Source: Acidobacteriaceae bacterium | Lineage (GTDB): Bacteria; Acidobacteriota; Terriglobia; Terriglobales; Acidobacteriaceae | DNA: 10,887 nt | Reading direction: 5' to 3' | Assembly (NCBI GenBank): GCA_030838305.1 | Contig: JAUTWY010000110.1 | Coordinates: 1-10,887, forward strand | In this document: positions 1-7,173 of the stretch, piece by piece | How positions within the stretch are numbered: the stretch's first letter is position 1 | Layout: the number at the start of each line of letters is the position of its first letter | Notes under the pieces: model-generated | The model's database searches: none | The model's input: only the letters and a program-made list of their open reading frames with translations | What the model was told of the DNA's origin: nothing | Position numbers and translations under genes: made by a program

Positions 1-216
1 AGAGCGAGACTTGATGGTATGGGCGCGAGAAAAGTATCGTCAAGCCAACCAGGAGGGGCCAATCCCCCGCCTAACTGATGTATCGTCGAGCCTCTTAGGC
101 TGGGACACTGTACTTAAATTCTATTGTGTGTGCGCCCCGGCTGTGAAAACATTAGCAGTTATTAGTCTCCCCAAGGTTTGGGATCGGGTCGCCGCGGGAA
201 GAGTCGTTCAGGCCTC
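1..216. other. Upstream region, no assignable gene
   Basis: This is the left edge of the window and the leader of the c-di-GMP enzyme gene. One frame is open from the left edge to a TGA at 76-78 and could be the tail of an upstream gene, but its translation is not recognisable. Another frame stays open from about 11 to 220 and also looks like nothing known. A short perfect hairpin (5-bp stem AGCCT/AGGCT, 3-base loop) lies at 89-101, with no T-run after it. I see no convincing promoter. Confidence 0.4.
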
Positions 217-3200
217 ATGAATAGTGTTGTCATCAGCATGGTGGTGATTCCGGGAGTGGTCTCGCTGTTGCTGTTCCTGGTGTTCACCTACCTTTATGAA
301 CAGAGCCGGCAGGCGTATTTCCGCGCCTGGCAGCTGGCTTGGGCTGCCTACTCGCTGCATTACGTTCTGGACGCGTTTTCCTATTACCGGGCTCCCTCGC
401 CGCTGGCATTTTTCGCCAGTTCCTTGTTCCTGGTAACCATGGCTTTGTGCATTTTTGTGTCGACGCGACTGATGAGCGGACCATCGCGTTTTCTCTGGTA
501 TGACGCTGCCCTGGCGGCGGCCGGAATTGCGCTGGCGTGGATCAATGTCCAAGCGCACATGGTGGACGGCGCTTTTCAGGCAGCGGCGCAGCCCGCAATC
601 GCCCTCGACCTGGGCATTGCCGCTGTCCTCCTGTACTGTTCAGCGGTTTACTACATCAATGGTCACCGAAGGGGATTGCTGGCGTTTAAAGTGCTGGCCT
701 TTGCACTGGCATTGTGGGCCGTGCTGATGGGCGCGGGGCAATTCCGCAATCCCTGGGGAGCGCGGTTTGGCAGCGCCGCCAATTATCTGGGTCCAGTGCC
801 GCAGATGTTGCTCGGCATCGCGATGGTGATGGTGCTGTTTGAAAACGAACGCAACGCGGTGCAGGAGAACACGCTCGCGCTCTCGACCCTGGGAGTTGAC
901 CCTCGGCGCTTGCTCTCGGCTGACGATTTGTTGCCGAGCATGCAGTCGGCGCTGGACCGGCTGGCCGGCGCTTTGTCCGCACGCCGCGCAATTATCTTTA
1001 TCTCCGAGCGCTGGCGCAGTCTGTTGCCTTCGGTGGAACGGGGATTTTCTCCGGAATTCATGGATGTTTTAACCAAGACTGGGGCGGGGGAATACATCTG
1101 CGAACTAGCCTATCGGCAAGGTGGCCTGTTCACGGTGCACGACCTGGCCCACATGACGGAGCCTCTCCCCGCTGGCTCGATCGGAACATTCTCCGATCTC
1201 AAGAGAGTGCTCACACAAGCCGATATCCGCAACCTTACCGCCGTAAGCCTGCAGACCCGCGAACACGCCTTCGGCGTGATCTTATTTCCCCACGCGGAGC
1301 GCAAGGCGTTTGGGACATCCGGCCCCCGTTTGATGGTGGGGCTGGCATTGCAGCTCGGGCTTACGCTCGACAACTACCTGATCGCGCACGACGCCCACCG
1401 CCGCACACAAGAGTACGAATTGCTCACCCAGATCGGGCAAGCGATCAGCTCGCGCCTGGACCAGGATGAGGTGCTGCGCACGATCCACTCGGAGCTGGGA
1501 CAGATTTTCAATACCAGCAACTTTTACATAGCGTTTCAGGAGGGAGATCAAATCCGTTTCGAATTGGAAATCGAGAACGATCGCATCCTGCCTAAGCGTT
1601 CTCGCAAACAGCAGAATGCCTTCACCGAGTACGTGCTCAGAACGGGCCAGCCGCTGCTGATACGGTCCGACCTGGAGAAGACGCGCGCGCGATTAGGCAT
1701 CACTTATCTTCCGGAACGCCCCGCCAAATGCCTCTGCGCAGCGCCGATCCTGCTGCGTAATAAGCCCGCAGGCGTCATGGTGGCCATGAGCTCGGAGCGG
1801 GAATTCGTATTCGAACAGCGGGACCTGGACGTGTTGATGACGGCCGCCGGTCAGGTCTCGGTCGCTGTAGAAAACGCGCGCCTGTTCGCGGAAGAACAGC
1901 GGCGCTCCCGGCAATTGGCGTTCCTCAACAATATTTCGCGCACTGCCATTTCGAGCGACGACCCTGTGCACATGCTGGGGCAGATTGTCGGAGAAATCCA
2001 AAAGAACTTCAGCTTTGATCACATCGGTATCGGCCTGCTGGATTACGGCACCAAAGAAATCGAAATTAAAGCGGAGGCTGGAGCAACCGCGCATGCCATG
2101 GGCAGACGGATTCCACTGGGTATCGGAATTCTGGGACGGGTAGCGCGCACCGGCGAGCGGGCCCTGGTCCAGAACGGCCTGGAAGGCCAGATGGGCGCCA
2201 TTCTGCCGGAGTCGCGATCCGTGTTGTGTATTCCGATTACCTACGGCGAAACTCTGCTGGGCGCGCTCAATATCGAAAGCCGCAATGAGAGCGCATTTTC
2301 ACCCCAGGATGTTCTCATTCTCAATACTTTGGCGGACCTGTTGGCGACGGCGCTGCACAACGCTTTCGTATTTCAGAAACTGCAACAGCAATCGATCACT
2401 GATGGCCTCACCGGAATCAAGACGCGGCGGTTCTTCTGGGAAGCACTCTCGGCGGAGTGGAAGCGCGCCTCCCGCTCGGGACGGCCGTTCTCCGTGGTTC
2501 TGATCGATTTAGACAAGTTCAAGGAAGTAAACGACACCATGGGCCACTTTGAAGGCGACCTGGTGCTGGCCCGCGTCGGCCGATTGTTGGAGCAAAAGTC
2601 CCGGCAGTCGAATGTGGTGGCGCGCTATGGCGGCGACGAGTTCATTATTCTGATGCCCGAAACCGGGGCGGACCAGGCCCAAGTGCTGGCCGAACGTTTA
2701 CGCCTGTGGATTACGTCGGACCCAATGCTCAGCGAGCACCACATTACCGGCAGTTTCGGCGTGGCCAGCTTCCCCACTCATGGTTTTTCCATCGAGGACA
2801 TCATTCGCGTGGCCGATGCCGGCATGTATGTTTCAAAACGTTCGGGTGGGAATCGAGTGTCGGCAGCCGAGGAATTTGCAGCGGGCGAGGAGTTTGCAAC
2901 CCAGCGGCAACAAATCTCAGCCTATATCGAGGGTTTTCTGCAGCGCGAGCACAACGGGCCAGAGCATCTGGAAGAATTGGCTTCGATGCTGGTGAAATTT
3001 TGCGGAGGCGAAGACAATTGCAACGTGCCGCTGCTGAAAGAATCGATTGAAATCCTCAGCCGGACCTCCGAATCGCGCGAACTGCGCACATCCGGTCACG
3101 GCGATATGGTGGCCCGCTACACAGAAATTCTGGCGCGCGCACTACATTTGCCCCCCGAGGAAACCGCGGACTTGGTGTATGCGGCGCGTGTTCACGATGT

Positions 3201-3612
3201 GGGCAAGATCTTCGTACCGGAACGCATCTTGAACAAGCCGGGGCCGCTTACCGATGACGAATTTTTCCTGGTAAGAATGCACGCGCAGGTTGGAGCCGAG
3301 ATCGCAGCCATCTTGCCGCACAGCGAAATGATGCAGCAGGCCATTGAGCACCACCACCAGCGTTTCGATGGCACCGGCTATCCCGATGGCGCGAAAGGCG
3401 AGCAGATTCCGCTGTGGGCACGGATTATTGCCCTTGCGGACGCCTACGCCAACATGTTGACAGAGCAGTCCATTGCCGCCGCGCGCACTCCGGACCAGGC
3501 GCTCGACGAACTGGCCAAGATGAGTGGGACCGGCTTCGACGGCATGCTGGTACGACTGCTCGTGCGCGAACTGAAATCGGAACGGACTTCGTCCTCGAGT
3601 CTGGGCACTTAA
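217..3612 (+). CDS. Membrane GAF-GGDEF-HD-GYP c-di-GMP turnover protein
   Basis: This 1131-residue inner-membrane signalling protein probably makes and/or degrades c-di-GMP. The N-terminus has seven hydrophobic segments at about residues 4-27, 36-56, 63-84, 93-112, 128-147, 154-174 and 189-208. A divergent GAF-like region follows (about 220-385), then two clearer GAF domains (about 399-560 and 566-718). The GGDEF domain (about 727-883) has an intact RYGGDEF motif with GGDEF at 805-809, so cyclase activity is plausible. The inhibitory RxxD site nine residues before GGDEF reads RQSN, so its Asp is lost. The C-terminal HD-GYP domain has HDVGK (His993, Asp994), HHH at 1045-1047, GYP at 1054-1056 and a later SGTGFD. 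All of these are family hallmarks of c-di-GMP phosphodiesterase. I chose the ATG at 217 because the first membrane helix starts right after it. A TTG at 178 in the same frame would add 13 polar residues. The ligands of the membrane and GAF parts are unknown. Confidence 0.93.
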   Translation: MNSVVISMVVIPGVVSLLLFLVFTYLYEQSRQAYFRAWQLAWAAYSLHYVLDAFSYYRAPSPLAFFASSLFLVTMALCIFVSTRLMSGPSRFLWYDAALAAAGIALAWINVQAHMVDGAFQAAAQPAIALDLGIAAVLLYCSAVYYINGHRRGLLAFKVLAFALALWAVLMGAGQFRNPWGARFGSAANYLGPVPQMLLGIAMVMVLFENERNAVQENTLALSTLGVDPRRLLSADDLLPSMQSALDRLAGALSARRAIIFISERWRSLLPSVERGFSPEFMDVLTKTGAGEYICELAYRQGGLFTVHDLAHMTEPLPAGSIGTFSDLKRVLTQADIRNLTAVSLQTREHAFGVILFPHAERKAFGTSGPRLMVGLALQLGLTLDNYLIAHDAHRRTQEYELLTQIGQAISSRLDQDEVLRTIHSELGQIFNTSNFYIAFQEGDQIRFELEIENDRILPKRSRKQQNAFTEYVLRTGQPLLIRSDLEKTRARLGITYLPERPAKCLCAAPILLRNKPAGVMVAMSSEREFVFEQRDLDVLMTAAGQVSVAVENARLFAEEQRRSRQLAFLNNISRTAISSDDPVHMLGQIVGEIQKNFSFDHIGIGLLDYGTKEIEIKAEAGATAHAMGRRIPLGIGILGRVARTGERALVQNGLEGQMGAILPESRSVLCIPITYGETLLGALNIESRNESAFSPQDVLILNTLADLLATALHNAFVFQKLQQQSITDGLTGIKTRRFFWEALSAEWKRASRSGRPFSVVLIDLDKFKEVNDTMGHFEGDLVLARVGRLLEQKSRQSNVVARYGGDEFIILMPETGADQAQVLAERLRLWITSDPMLSEHHITGSFGVASFPTHGFSIEDIIRVADAGMYVSKRSGGNRVSAAEEFAAGEEFATQRQQISAYIEGFLQREHNGPEHLEELASMLVKFCGGEDNCNVPLLKESIEILSRTSESRELRTSGHGDMVARYTEILARALHLPPEETADLVYAARVHDVGKIFVPERILNKPGPLTDDEFFLVRMHAQVGAEIAAILPHSEMMQQAIEHHHQRFDGTGYPDGAKGEQIPLWARIIALADAYANMLTEQSIAAARTPDQALDELAKMSGTGFDGMLVRLLVRELKSERTSSSSLGT

Positions 3613-3638
3613 ACGATCCATTAGCCCCGACGTTCGTT

Positions 3639-3736
3639 TCATCCCGGGCGAAGCGAGGGACGACCTTGGTTCTTGCCCAAATCGAAGTACTGTCGCTGCA
3701 AACAAACACTAAGGTCCCTCGCTTCGCTCCAGATGA
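3639..3736. repeat. REP-like imperfect inverted repeat
   Basis: Two 23-base arms face each other at 3639-3661 and 3714-3736, with 52 bases between them. They match at 20 of 23 positions and share the core GCGAAGCGAGGGAC. The arms sit in the gap between the GGDEF/HD-GYP gene and the SDR gene. The core contains GCGAAGC, a sequence known to form an unusually stable DNA mini-hairpin. The arrangement resembles REP/BIME-type interspersed repeats, and I recall similar GAGCGAAGCGAGG-type repeats in acidobacterial intergenic DNA. Whether this one is multicopy in its genome cannot be seen from this window. It could also act as a transcript 3' end structure. Confidence 0.6.
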
Positions 3737-3810
3737 CAGCAATAAATAGGCGCCAGCAGCGCCAGCACCCTCCACTTGAAAGTTCCCGCCCGAACCGTGA
3801 AACTGTCGGA

Positions 3811-4593
3811 ATGTCCATTCCTCTCTCTCTGTCGGGAAAAGTTGCCTTGATTACGGGTGGTTCGCGCGGTATTGGCGCAGCCACAGTGCGCTTGTTTACC
3901 GCAGCCGGCGCGAAAGTTGTGTTCACGTATCATAAAGCCCGGTCGCAGGCTGAAGCCCTGGCAAAGAATTGTGGTGAATCGAATTGTCGCCCTCTCGCCG
4001 CCAACCTGACGAGCGCGGATTCTGCTCAGAGTGTAGTCACCGCGGCAGCAAAGATTTTCGGACGTCTGGACATTCTCGTCGCCAATCACGGAGTTTGGCC
4101 TGCCGAAGATGTGGCTATCGAGAGGATGCCGGACGAGCAATGGCGATCCACCCTCTCCATCAACCTCGACGCCGTGTTCGGTCTGGTCAAACACACGGTC
4201 GCGCAGATGAAGTCGCAGCCGCGAACCGGCGCTGCTGCTGGGCATATCGTGCTTATAAGTTCCACCAGCGGCCAGCGCGGTGAGGCGTTCCATTGCGATT
4301 ACTCCGCCAGCAAGGGCGCCTTGATCAGCATGGTCAAAGGACTCTCCACGGAACTGGCATCCGCTGGAATCTATGTGAACTCGGTCGCTCCAGGATGGGT
4401 CGATACCGACATGTCAAGAGCCGCGCTGGACGATCCAAAAAGCGGGGAAGAAATTCGAAGGACAATTCCAATTGGGCGTGTCGGCAAGCCGGAGGAGATT
4501 GCGGGTCCCGTGCTCTTCTTATGCACGGAGTACGCCACCTTTATCACCGGAGAAATCTTCAACGTAAACGGCGGAGCCGTTCTGACGGGATAA
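3811..4593 (+). CDS. FabG-like short-chain dehydrogenase/reductase
   Basis: This 260-residue classical SDR is a cytoplasmic NAD(P)(H)-dependent oxidoreductase. The cofactor motif TGGSRGIG lies at residues 15-22. The expected catalytic tetrad is present: Asn118, Ser151, Tyr164 and Lys168 (YSASK). The C-terminal PGWVDTDM and ITGEIFNVNGG stretches are typical of the family. Arg19, plus basic residues after the second strand (HKARS), suggest NADP(H) preference. The usual NNAG motif reads ANHG. It resembles 3-oxoacyl-ACP reductase (FabG), but many sugar and alcohol dehydrogenases look alike, and no fatty-acid genes are adjacent, so the substrate is open. I chose the ATG at 3811 because the SDR fold begins there. 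The frame is open back to 3673, but that stretch runs through the inverted repeat and has no family sequence. There is no clear Shine-Dalgarno. Confidence 0.9.
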   Translation: MSIPLSLSGKVALITGGSRGIGAATVRLFTAAGAKVVFTYHKARSQAEALAKNCGESNCRPLAANLTSADSAQSVVTAAAKIFGRLDILVANHGVWPAEDVAIERMPDEQWRSTLSINLDAVFGLVKHTVAQMKSQPRTGAAAGHIVLISSTSGQRGEAFHCDYSASKGALISMVKGLSTELASAGIYVNSVAPGWVDTDMSRAALDDPKSGEEIRRTIPIGRVGKPEEIAGPVLFLCTEYATFITGEIFNVNGGAVLTG

Positions 4594-4611
4594 GTGTCCG
4601 CCGGAAATTCC

Positions 4612-4641
4612 AACCGAACAAGGCCCTCCCCGCGGTTTTTT
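4612..4641 (+). terminator. Weak possible terminator after the SDR gene
   Basis: A 5-bp stem (AACCG at 4612-4616 with CGGTT at 4633-4637) runs into six Ts at 4636-4641, 19 bases after the SDR stop. The loop is long (16 bases) and the stem is short, so this is only a weak candidate. Confidence 0.2.
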
Positions 4642-4676
4642 CTGCATCCAAGAGAAAGCGGAACTCCACCGCTATG

Positions 4677-4703
4677 TGCAGCGGGCACTCTTGCCCGCTT
4701 GCA
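4677..4703. repeat. Hairpin, possible interspersed-repeat unit
   Basis: AGCGGGCA at 4680-4687 pairs perfectly with TGCCCGCT at 4692-4699 around a CTCT loop. Three more pairs (4677-4679 with 4701-4703) follow past one bulged T. No T-run follows, so it is unlikely to be an intrinsic terminator. The position in a gap between two plus-strand genes and the strong symmetry suggest a REP-like unit or an mRNA 3' stabiliser. Copy number is unknown. Confidence 0.45.
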
Positions 4704-4734
4704 TGCAGCGCCGAAAAGGCTCACGGGAGAGCCT

Positions 4735-4755
4735 GCTCTGAGATTGTCGAAGGGA
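4735..4755. repeat. Possible remnant of a dispersed repeat
   Basis: The stretch CTCTGAGATTGTCGAAGGGA (4736-4755) resembles the CTGAGCTTGTCGAAGG-type repeat that I recall as widely dispersed in intergenic DNA of several bacterial phyla. No partner arm is visible in this window. This rests on memory of the motif, so confidence is low. Confidence 0.25.
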
Positions 4756-4825
4756 GTGCTGGCGGCGCATAAGCAACCTGTAAGCAGCTACAATTTCCTG
4801 TTCGGCATCACACTGACCGGATTGA

Positions 4826-5683
4826 ATGAAATATCTAGTTCTCATCGTTGTGCTGGCGCCTGTTTTCGACTTGTCCGGCGGTAGCCAGGCCGTGGCCGTA
4901 ATACAGGCGGCATCACAGACTCCTTCGCGAGCTGCCGCAGCACCCAGCGCTACGACTCCCGGAGATCAGCAGAACTCCCGTAAGGCACGCGCACTGCTGG
5001 ATCAGGCGATGCAGGCATTAGGCGGCCAGGCATTCCTGAACATTCACGATATCCAGGAGGAGGGACGGACCTACAGCTTTCACCACGGGCAGCCCACCAG
5101 CAATGGCGTGTTGTTCTGGCGGTTCGTGGAGTATCCCGATAAAGAGCGGATCGAGATCACGAAGCAGCGAGACATTGCCTACGTCTACAACCGCGACAAG
5201 GGTTATGAAGTCACTTACAAAGGCGCCCATTCCATAGAGACGAAGGATCTCAACGACTACTTACGTCGCCGCCGATTTTCTCTGGACACACTTCTCCGCG
5301 AATGGATCAACGATCCCGGCGTAGCGCTGTTCTATGACGGCAATGCCCTGGCTGGCAACCTTCCGGCAGAGCAGATCACGATGATCAATCCGAAGAACGA
5401 GGCGGTGAGCCTTTACTTCGATATTGAAACCCACCTGCCTCTCAAGAAAAGTTACAGCTGGCGCGATCCAGTCGACAAAGAGCGCAATGTGGAAGAAGAG
5501 ATCTACGACAATTACCGGCTGGTGCAGGGCGTAATGACAGCCTACGGATTTACCCGCTACTTCAACGGGGACATGCAAACCCAGCGCTTCGTGAATTCCG
5601 CGCACTACAACCAAGGACTCAACGAAGCAATGTTTGATCCCAACTCTCATTACGAGCCAAACAAATCGGACAGCAAACACTAA
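4826..5683 (+). CDS. Secreted protein of unknown function, possibly LolA-like
   Basis: This is a 285-residue protein. The N-terminus has a Lys followed by a hydrophobic stretch (about residues 3-14) and then an Ala/Ser/Pro/Thr/Gln-rich segment up to about 50. That reads as a Sec signal peptide and linker, so export to the periplasm or outer membrane is likely. No lipobox Cys is visible. The body (about 55-285) starts with a short helix (ALLDQAMQALGG) and then alternates short polar and aromatic strands. This style fits outer-membrane lipoprotein-sorting (LolA/RseB-fold) proteins that handle lipid or lipoprotein, and I recall acidobacterial proteins like it. The fold assignment is inference; there is no catalytic motif. 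It sits 198 bases before lpxC on the same strand, with a possible terminator between them, so co-transcription is doubtful. The ATG at 4826 fits the signal peptide. No strong Shine-Dalgarno is visible. Confidence 0.75.
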   Translation: MKYLVLIVVLAPVFDLSGGSQAVAVIQAASQTPSRAAAAPSATTPGDQQNSRKARALLDQAMQALGGQAFLNIHDIQEEGRTYSFHHGQPTSNGVLFWRFVEYPDKERIEITKQRDIAYVYNRDKGYEVTYKGAHSIETKDLNDYLRRRRFSLDTLLREWINDPGVALFYDGNALAGNLPAEQITMINPKNEAVSLYFDIETHLPLKKSYSWRDPVDKERNVEEEIYDNYRLVQGVMTAYGFTRYFNGDMQTQRFVNSAHYNQGLNEAMFDPNSHYEPNKSDSKH

Positions 5684-5795
5684 GGTAACGGCAGTTTGGA
5701 TTTGGTGAAACTTCTCGCCGGACGCTAACTCGCTGATACGCTTAGATTAGGAGCTCTTTGCCACCGTGATCAACTTGGTGCGCCGGGGGCTTCCA

Positions 5796-5815
5796 CCACG
5801 CAGTGTGGCTTTTTT
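5796..5815 (+). terminator. Possible short intrinsic terminator or attenuator before lpxC
   Basis: CCACG (5796-5800) can pair with TGTGG (5804-5808), including one G-T pair, around a 3-base loop. Six Ts follow at 5810-5815. The stem is short. The TGTGG arm can instead pair with CCACA at 5817-5821, so two folds exclude each other. It may end the upstream transcript or lie in the lpxC leader. Confidence 0.35.
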
Positions 5816-5881
5816 ACCACAGCCAGACTCGTGAAGCCGGCTGTAATCTATTCATTCACTGGCACATAAGCAAAAGCAGAT

Positions 5882-6793
5882 TTGACTCAGGAGCAGACAT
5901 TCCGCTCGGCCGTTGAATGCAGTGGGGTGGGACTCCATAGTGGCGCGCCCGTGTGCATGCGCATTGTTCCGGCGGCTCCGGGTACCGGCATCGTCTTCCG
6001 CCGCACCGATCTAGACGGCTTTGAGATCGAGGCCATCAGCCGCAACGTAGCCCGTGTCAGCTACGCTACCAGCCTAATGAAGAAAGGGGTGCTGATCTCG
6101 ACCACTGAGCATCTTCTTTCAGCCTTCATCGGCTTGGGCATCGACAATGCCATCGTAGAACTGGATAACCTGGAACTCCCGATCTTGGATGGCAGCGCGC
6201 TGCCCTTCGTGGAGCTGATTCAGAAAGCTGGCATTCGCAAACAACGCCGGCCGCGCAAATATCTCAAGATCCTTCGGGAAGTGGAAATGCGCGAGGGCAA
6301 CAAATTTATCTCGGTCTATCCCGCGGACAGCTATTCCGTTTCGTATTCGATCAACTTTCCCCATCCGCTCATCGGCAAGGAAACCTTTCAAGTTGAGCTT
6401 TCCAATGGCAGTTATCTGCGGAACATCGCGGGTGCCCGCACTTTCGGTTCGCGCGAAGACGAGAAAGCAATGCGAAATATGGGTTTAATTCGCGGCGCGT
6501 CCAAGGACAACTGCATTGTCCTGACACGTGATGGAATCGAAAACGGTCCCCTGCGCTTCCCGGACGAGTTCGTGCGCCACAAAGTGCTCGACCTGGTCGG
6601 CGACCTGGCGTTGCTGGGCAAGCCGATCCTGGGCAAGATCGTGGCGGACCGGGCCGGCCACGCCATGCATACGGCGCTGGTCTCTCGCATCCTGCGCGAC
6701 AAGACCCTTTGGGAAGAAGTAACCCTTCCAGAAGACGACAAACACAGCGCCAGCCCCTACAGCGCTCAGGCTGCCGCCGGATCTTCGCTCTGA
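5882..6793 (+). CDS. lpxC: UDP-3-O-acyl-N-acetylglucosamine deacetylase
   Basis: This is the zinc-dependent enzyme of the committed step of lipid A synthesis. It removes acetate from UDP-3-O-acyl-GlcNAc in the cytoplasm. The 303-residue length matches the family (about 305). The N-terminal VGLHSG is present. The zinc ligands are visible: His77 in STTEH (with catalytic Glu76), and His233 and Asp237 in HKVLD. The general-acid His260 lies in GHAMH, and the family motif ARTFG is also present. The start is a TTG at 5882. An in-frame stop at 5867-5869 rules out an upstream start, and the residues after the TTG align with the normal LpxC N-terminus. No Shine-Dalgarno is visible, so translation may be weak or controlled. 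No other lpx gene is nearby. The downstream genes converge on it, so it probably ends its own transcript. Confidence 0.97.
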   Translation: MTQEQTFRSAVECSGVGLHSGAPVCMRIVPAAPGTGIVFRRTDLDGFEIEAISRNVARVSYATSLMKKGVLISTTEHLLSAFIGLGIDNAIVELDNLELPILDGSALPFVELIQKAGIRKQRRPRKYLKILREVEMREGNKFISVYPADSYSVSYSINFPHPLIGKETFQVELSNGSYLRNIAGARTFGSREDEKAMRNMGLIRGASKDNCIVLTRDGIENGPLRFPDEFVRHKVLDLVGDLALLGKPILGKIVADRAGHAMHTALVSRILRDKTLWEEVTLPEDDKHSASPYSAQAAAGSSL

Positions 6794-6826
6794 GGCAGTA
6801 TTGATTCGGACCAATCGCGCACGCCG

Positions 6827-7063
6827 CTAGTCAGCCGGTTCGCAGGGATCGTCACCCGATTCAGAGCTGTGTTTCGGTTGCTCCTCCCGCAGTCGATGCA
6901 GTTCGGCGCGAGTCTGGCTGATGAGTGCGGAGGCAAATTGCCGGGCCGAGCGCTGCCGCTCGACCGATAAGTCCTTCACTCGCATGTTCAGCATCGGTAT
7001 GTCTTCTTCAAACCTGCGCAAGGTTTTTTCCACTCGGGTGATGCGATAGGTGTTCGGAATCAT
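6827..7063 (-). CDS. Small helical hypothetical protein
   Basis: This is a 78-residue protein I do not recognise. It is highly charged. Residues about 10-62 look like one or two amphipathic helices rich in Arg, Glu and Leu, possibly a coiled coil. The tail is polar and acidic, and there is no signal peptide or membrane segment. I chose the ATG at 7063 because GGGAGAG lies eight bases before it. Two earlier in-frame starts (7099, 7117) lack such a site. It follows the PilZ gene on the same strand after a 110-base gap, so both may share a transcript. It stops 33 bases from the end of lpxC, which converges on it. The ribosome-binding site and helical composition favour a real gene, but a chance reading frame cannot be excluded. 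Confidence 0.5.
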   Translation of the reverse strand: MIPNTYRITRVEKTLRRFEEDIPMLNMRVKDLSVERQRSARQFASALISQTRAELHRLREEQPKHSSESGDDPCEPAD

Positions 7064-7173
7064 GGCAATGGCTCTCCCGTGATCACACCAGATTGCCATG
7101 CGGATACGAAGCCGCAAGTTACAAAGTGGATACCCCGCAAGATCGGGGCTAAGAAAGGAAATCGTAAAGACGA

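Noticed and set aside
11..220. 69-codon plus-strand frame at the left edge
   Set aside because: It is unrecognisable, begins at a TTG near the edge and overlaps the next gene start; it may be chance or the tail of an unseen gene.
3142..3705. 187-codon minus-strand frame
   Set aside because: It is antisense to the HD-GYP domain; the long open frame is a by-product of GC-rich coding sequence.
3673..3810. N-terminal extension of the SDR gene
   Set aside because: The frame is open but runs through the inverted repeat arm and has no SDR-like sequence; the fold starts at the ATG at 3811.
3703..5686. 13-base exact repeat CAAACACTAAGGT at 3703-3715 and 5674-5686
   Set aside because: It is short, the flanks differ, and one copy spans a stop codon; probably coincidence.
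7125..7155. Terminator between the PilZ gene and the small gene
   Set aside because: A CCCCG/CGGGG stem is present but no T-run follows on the minus strand.
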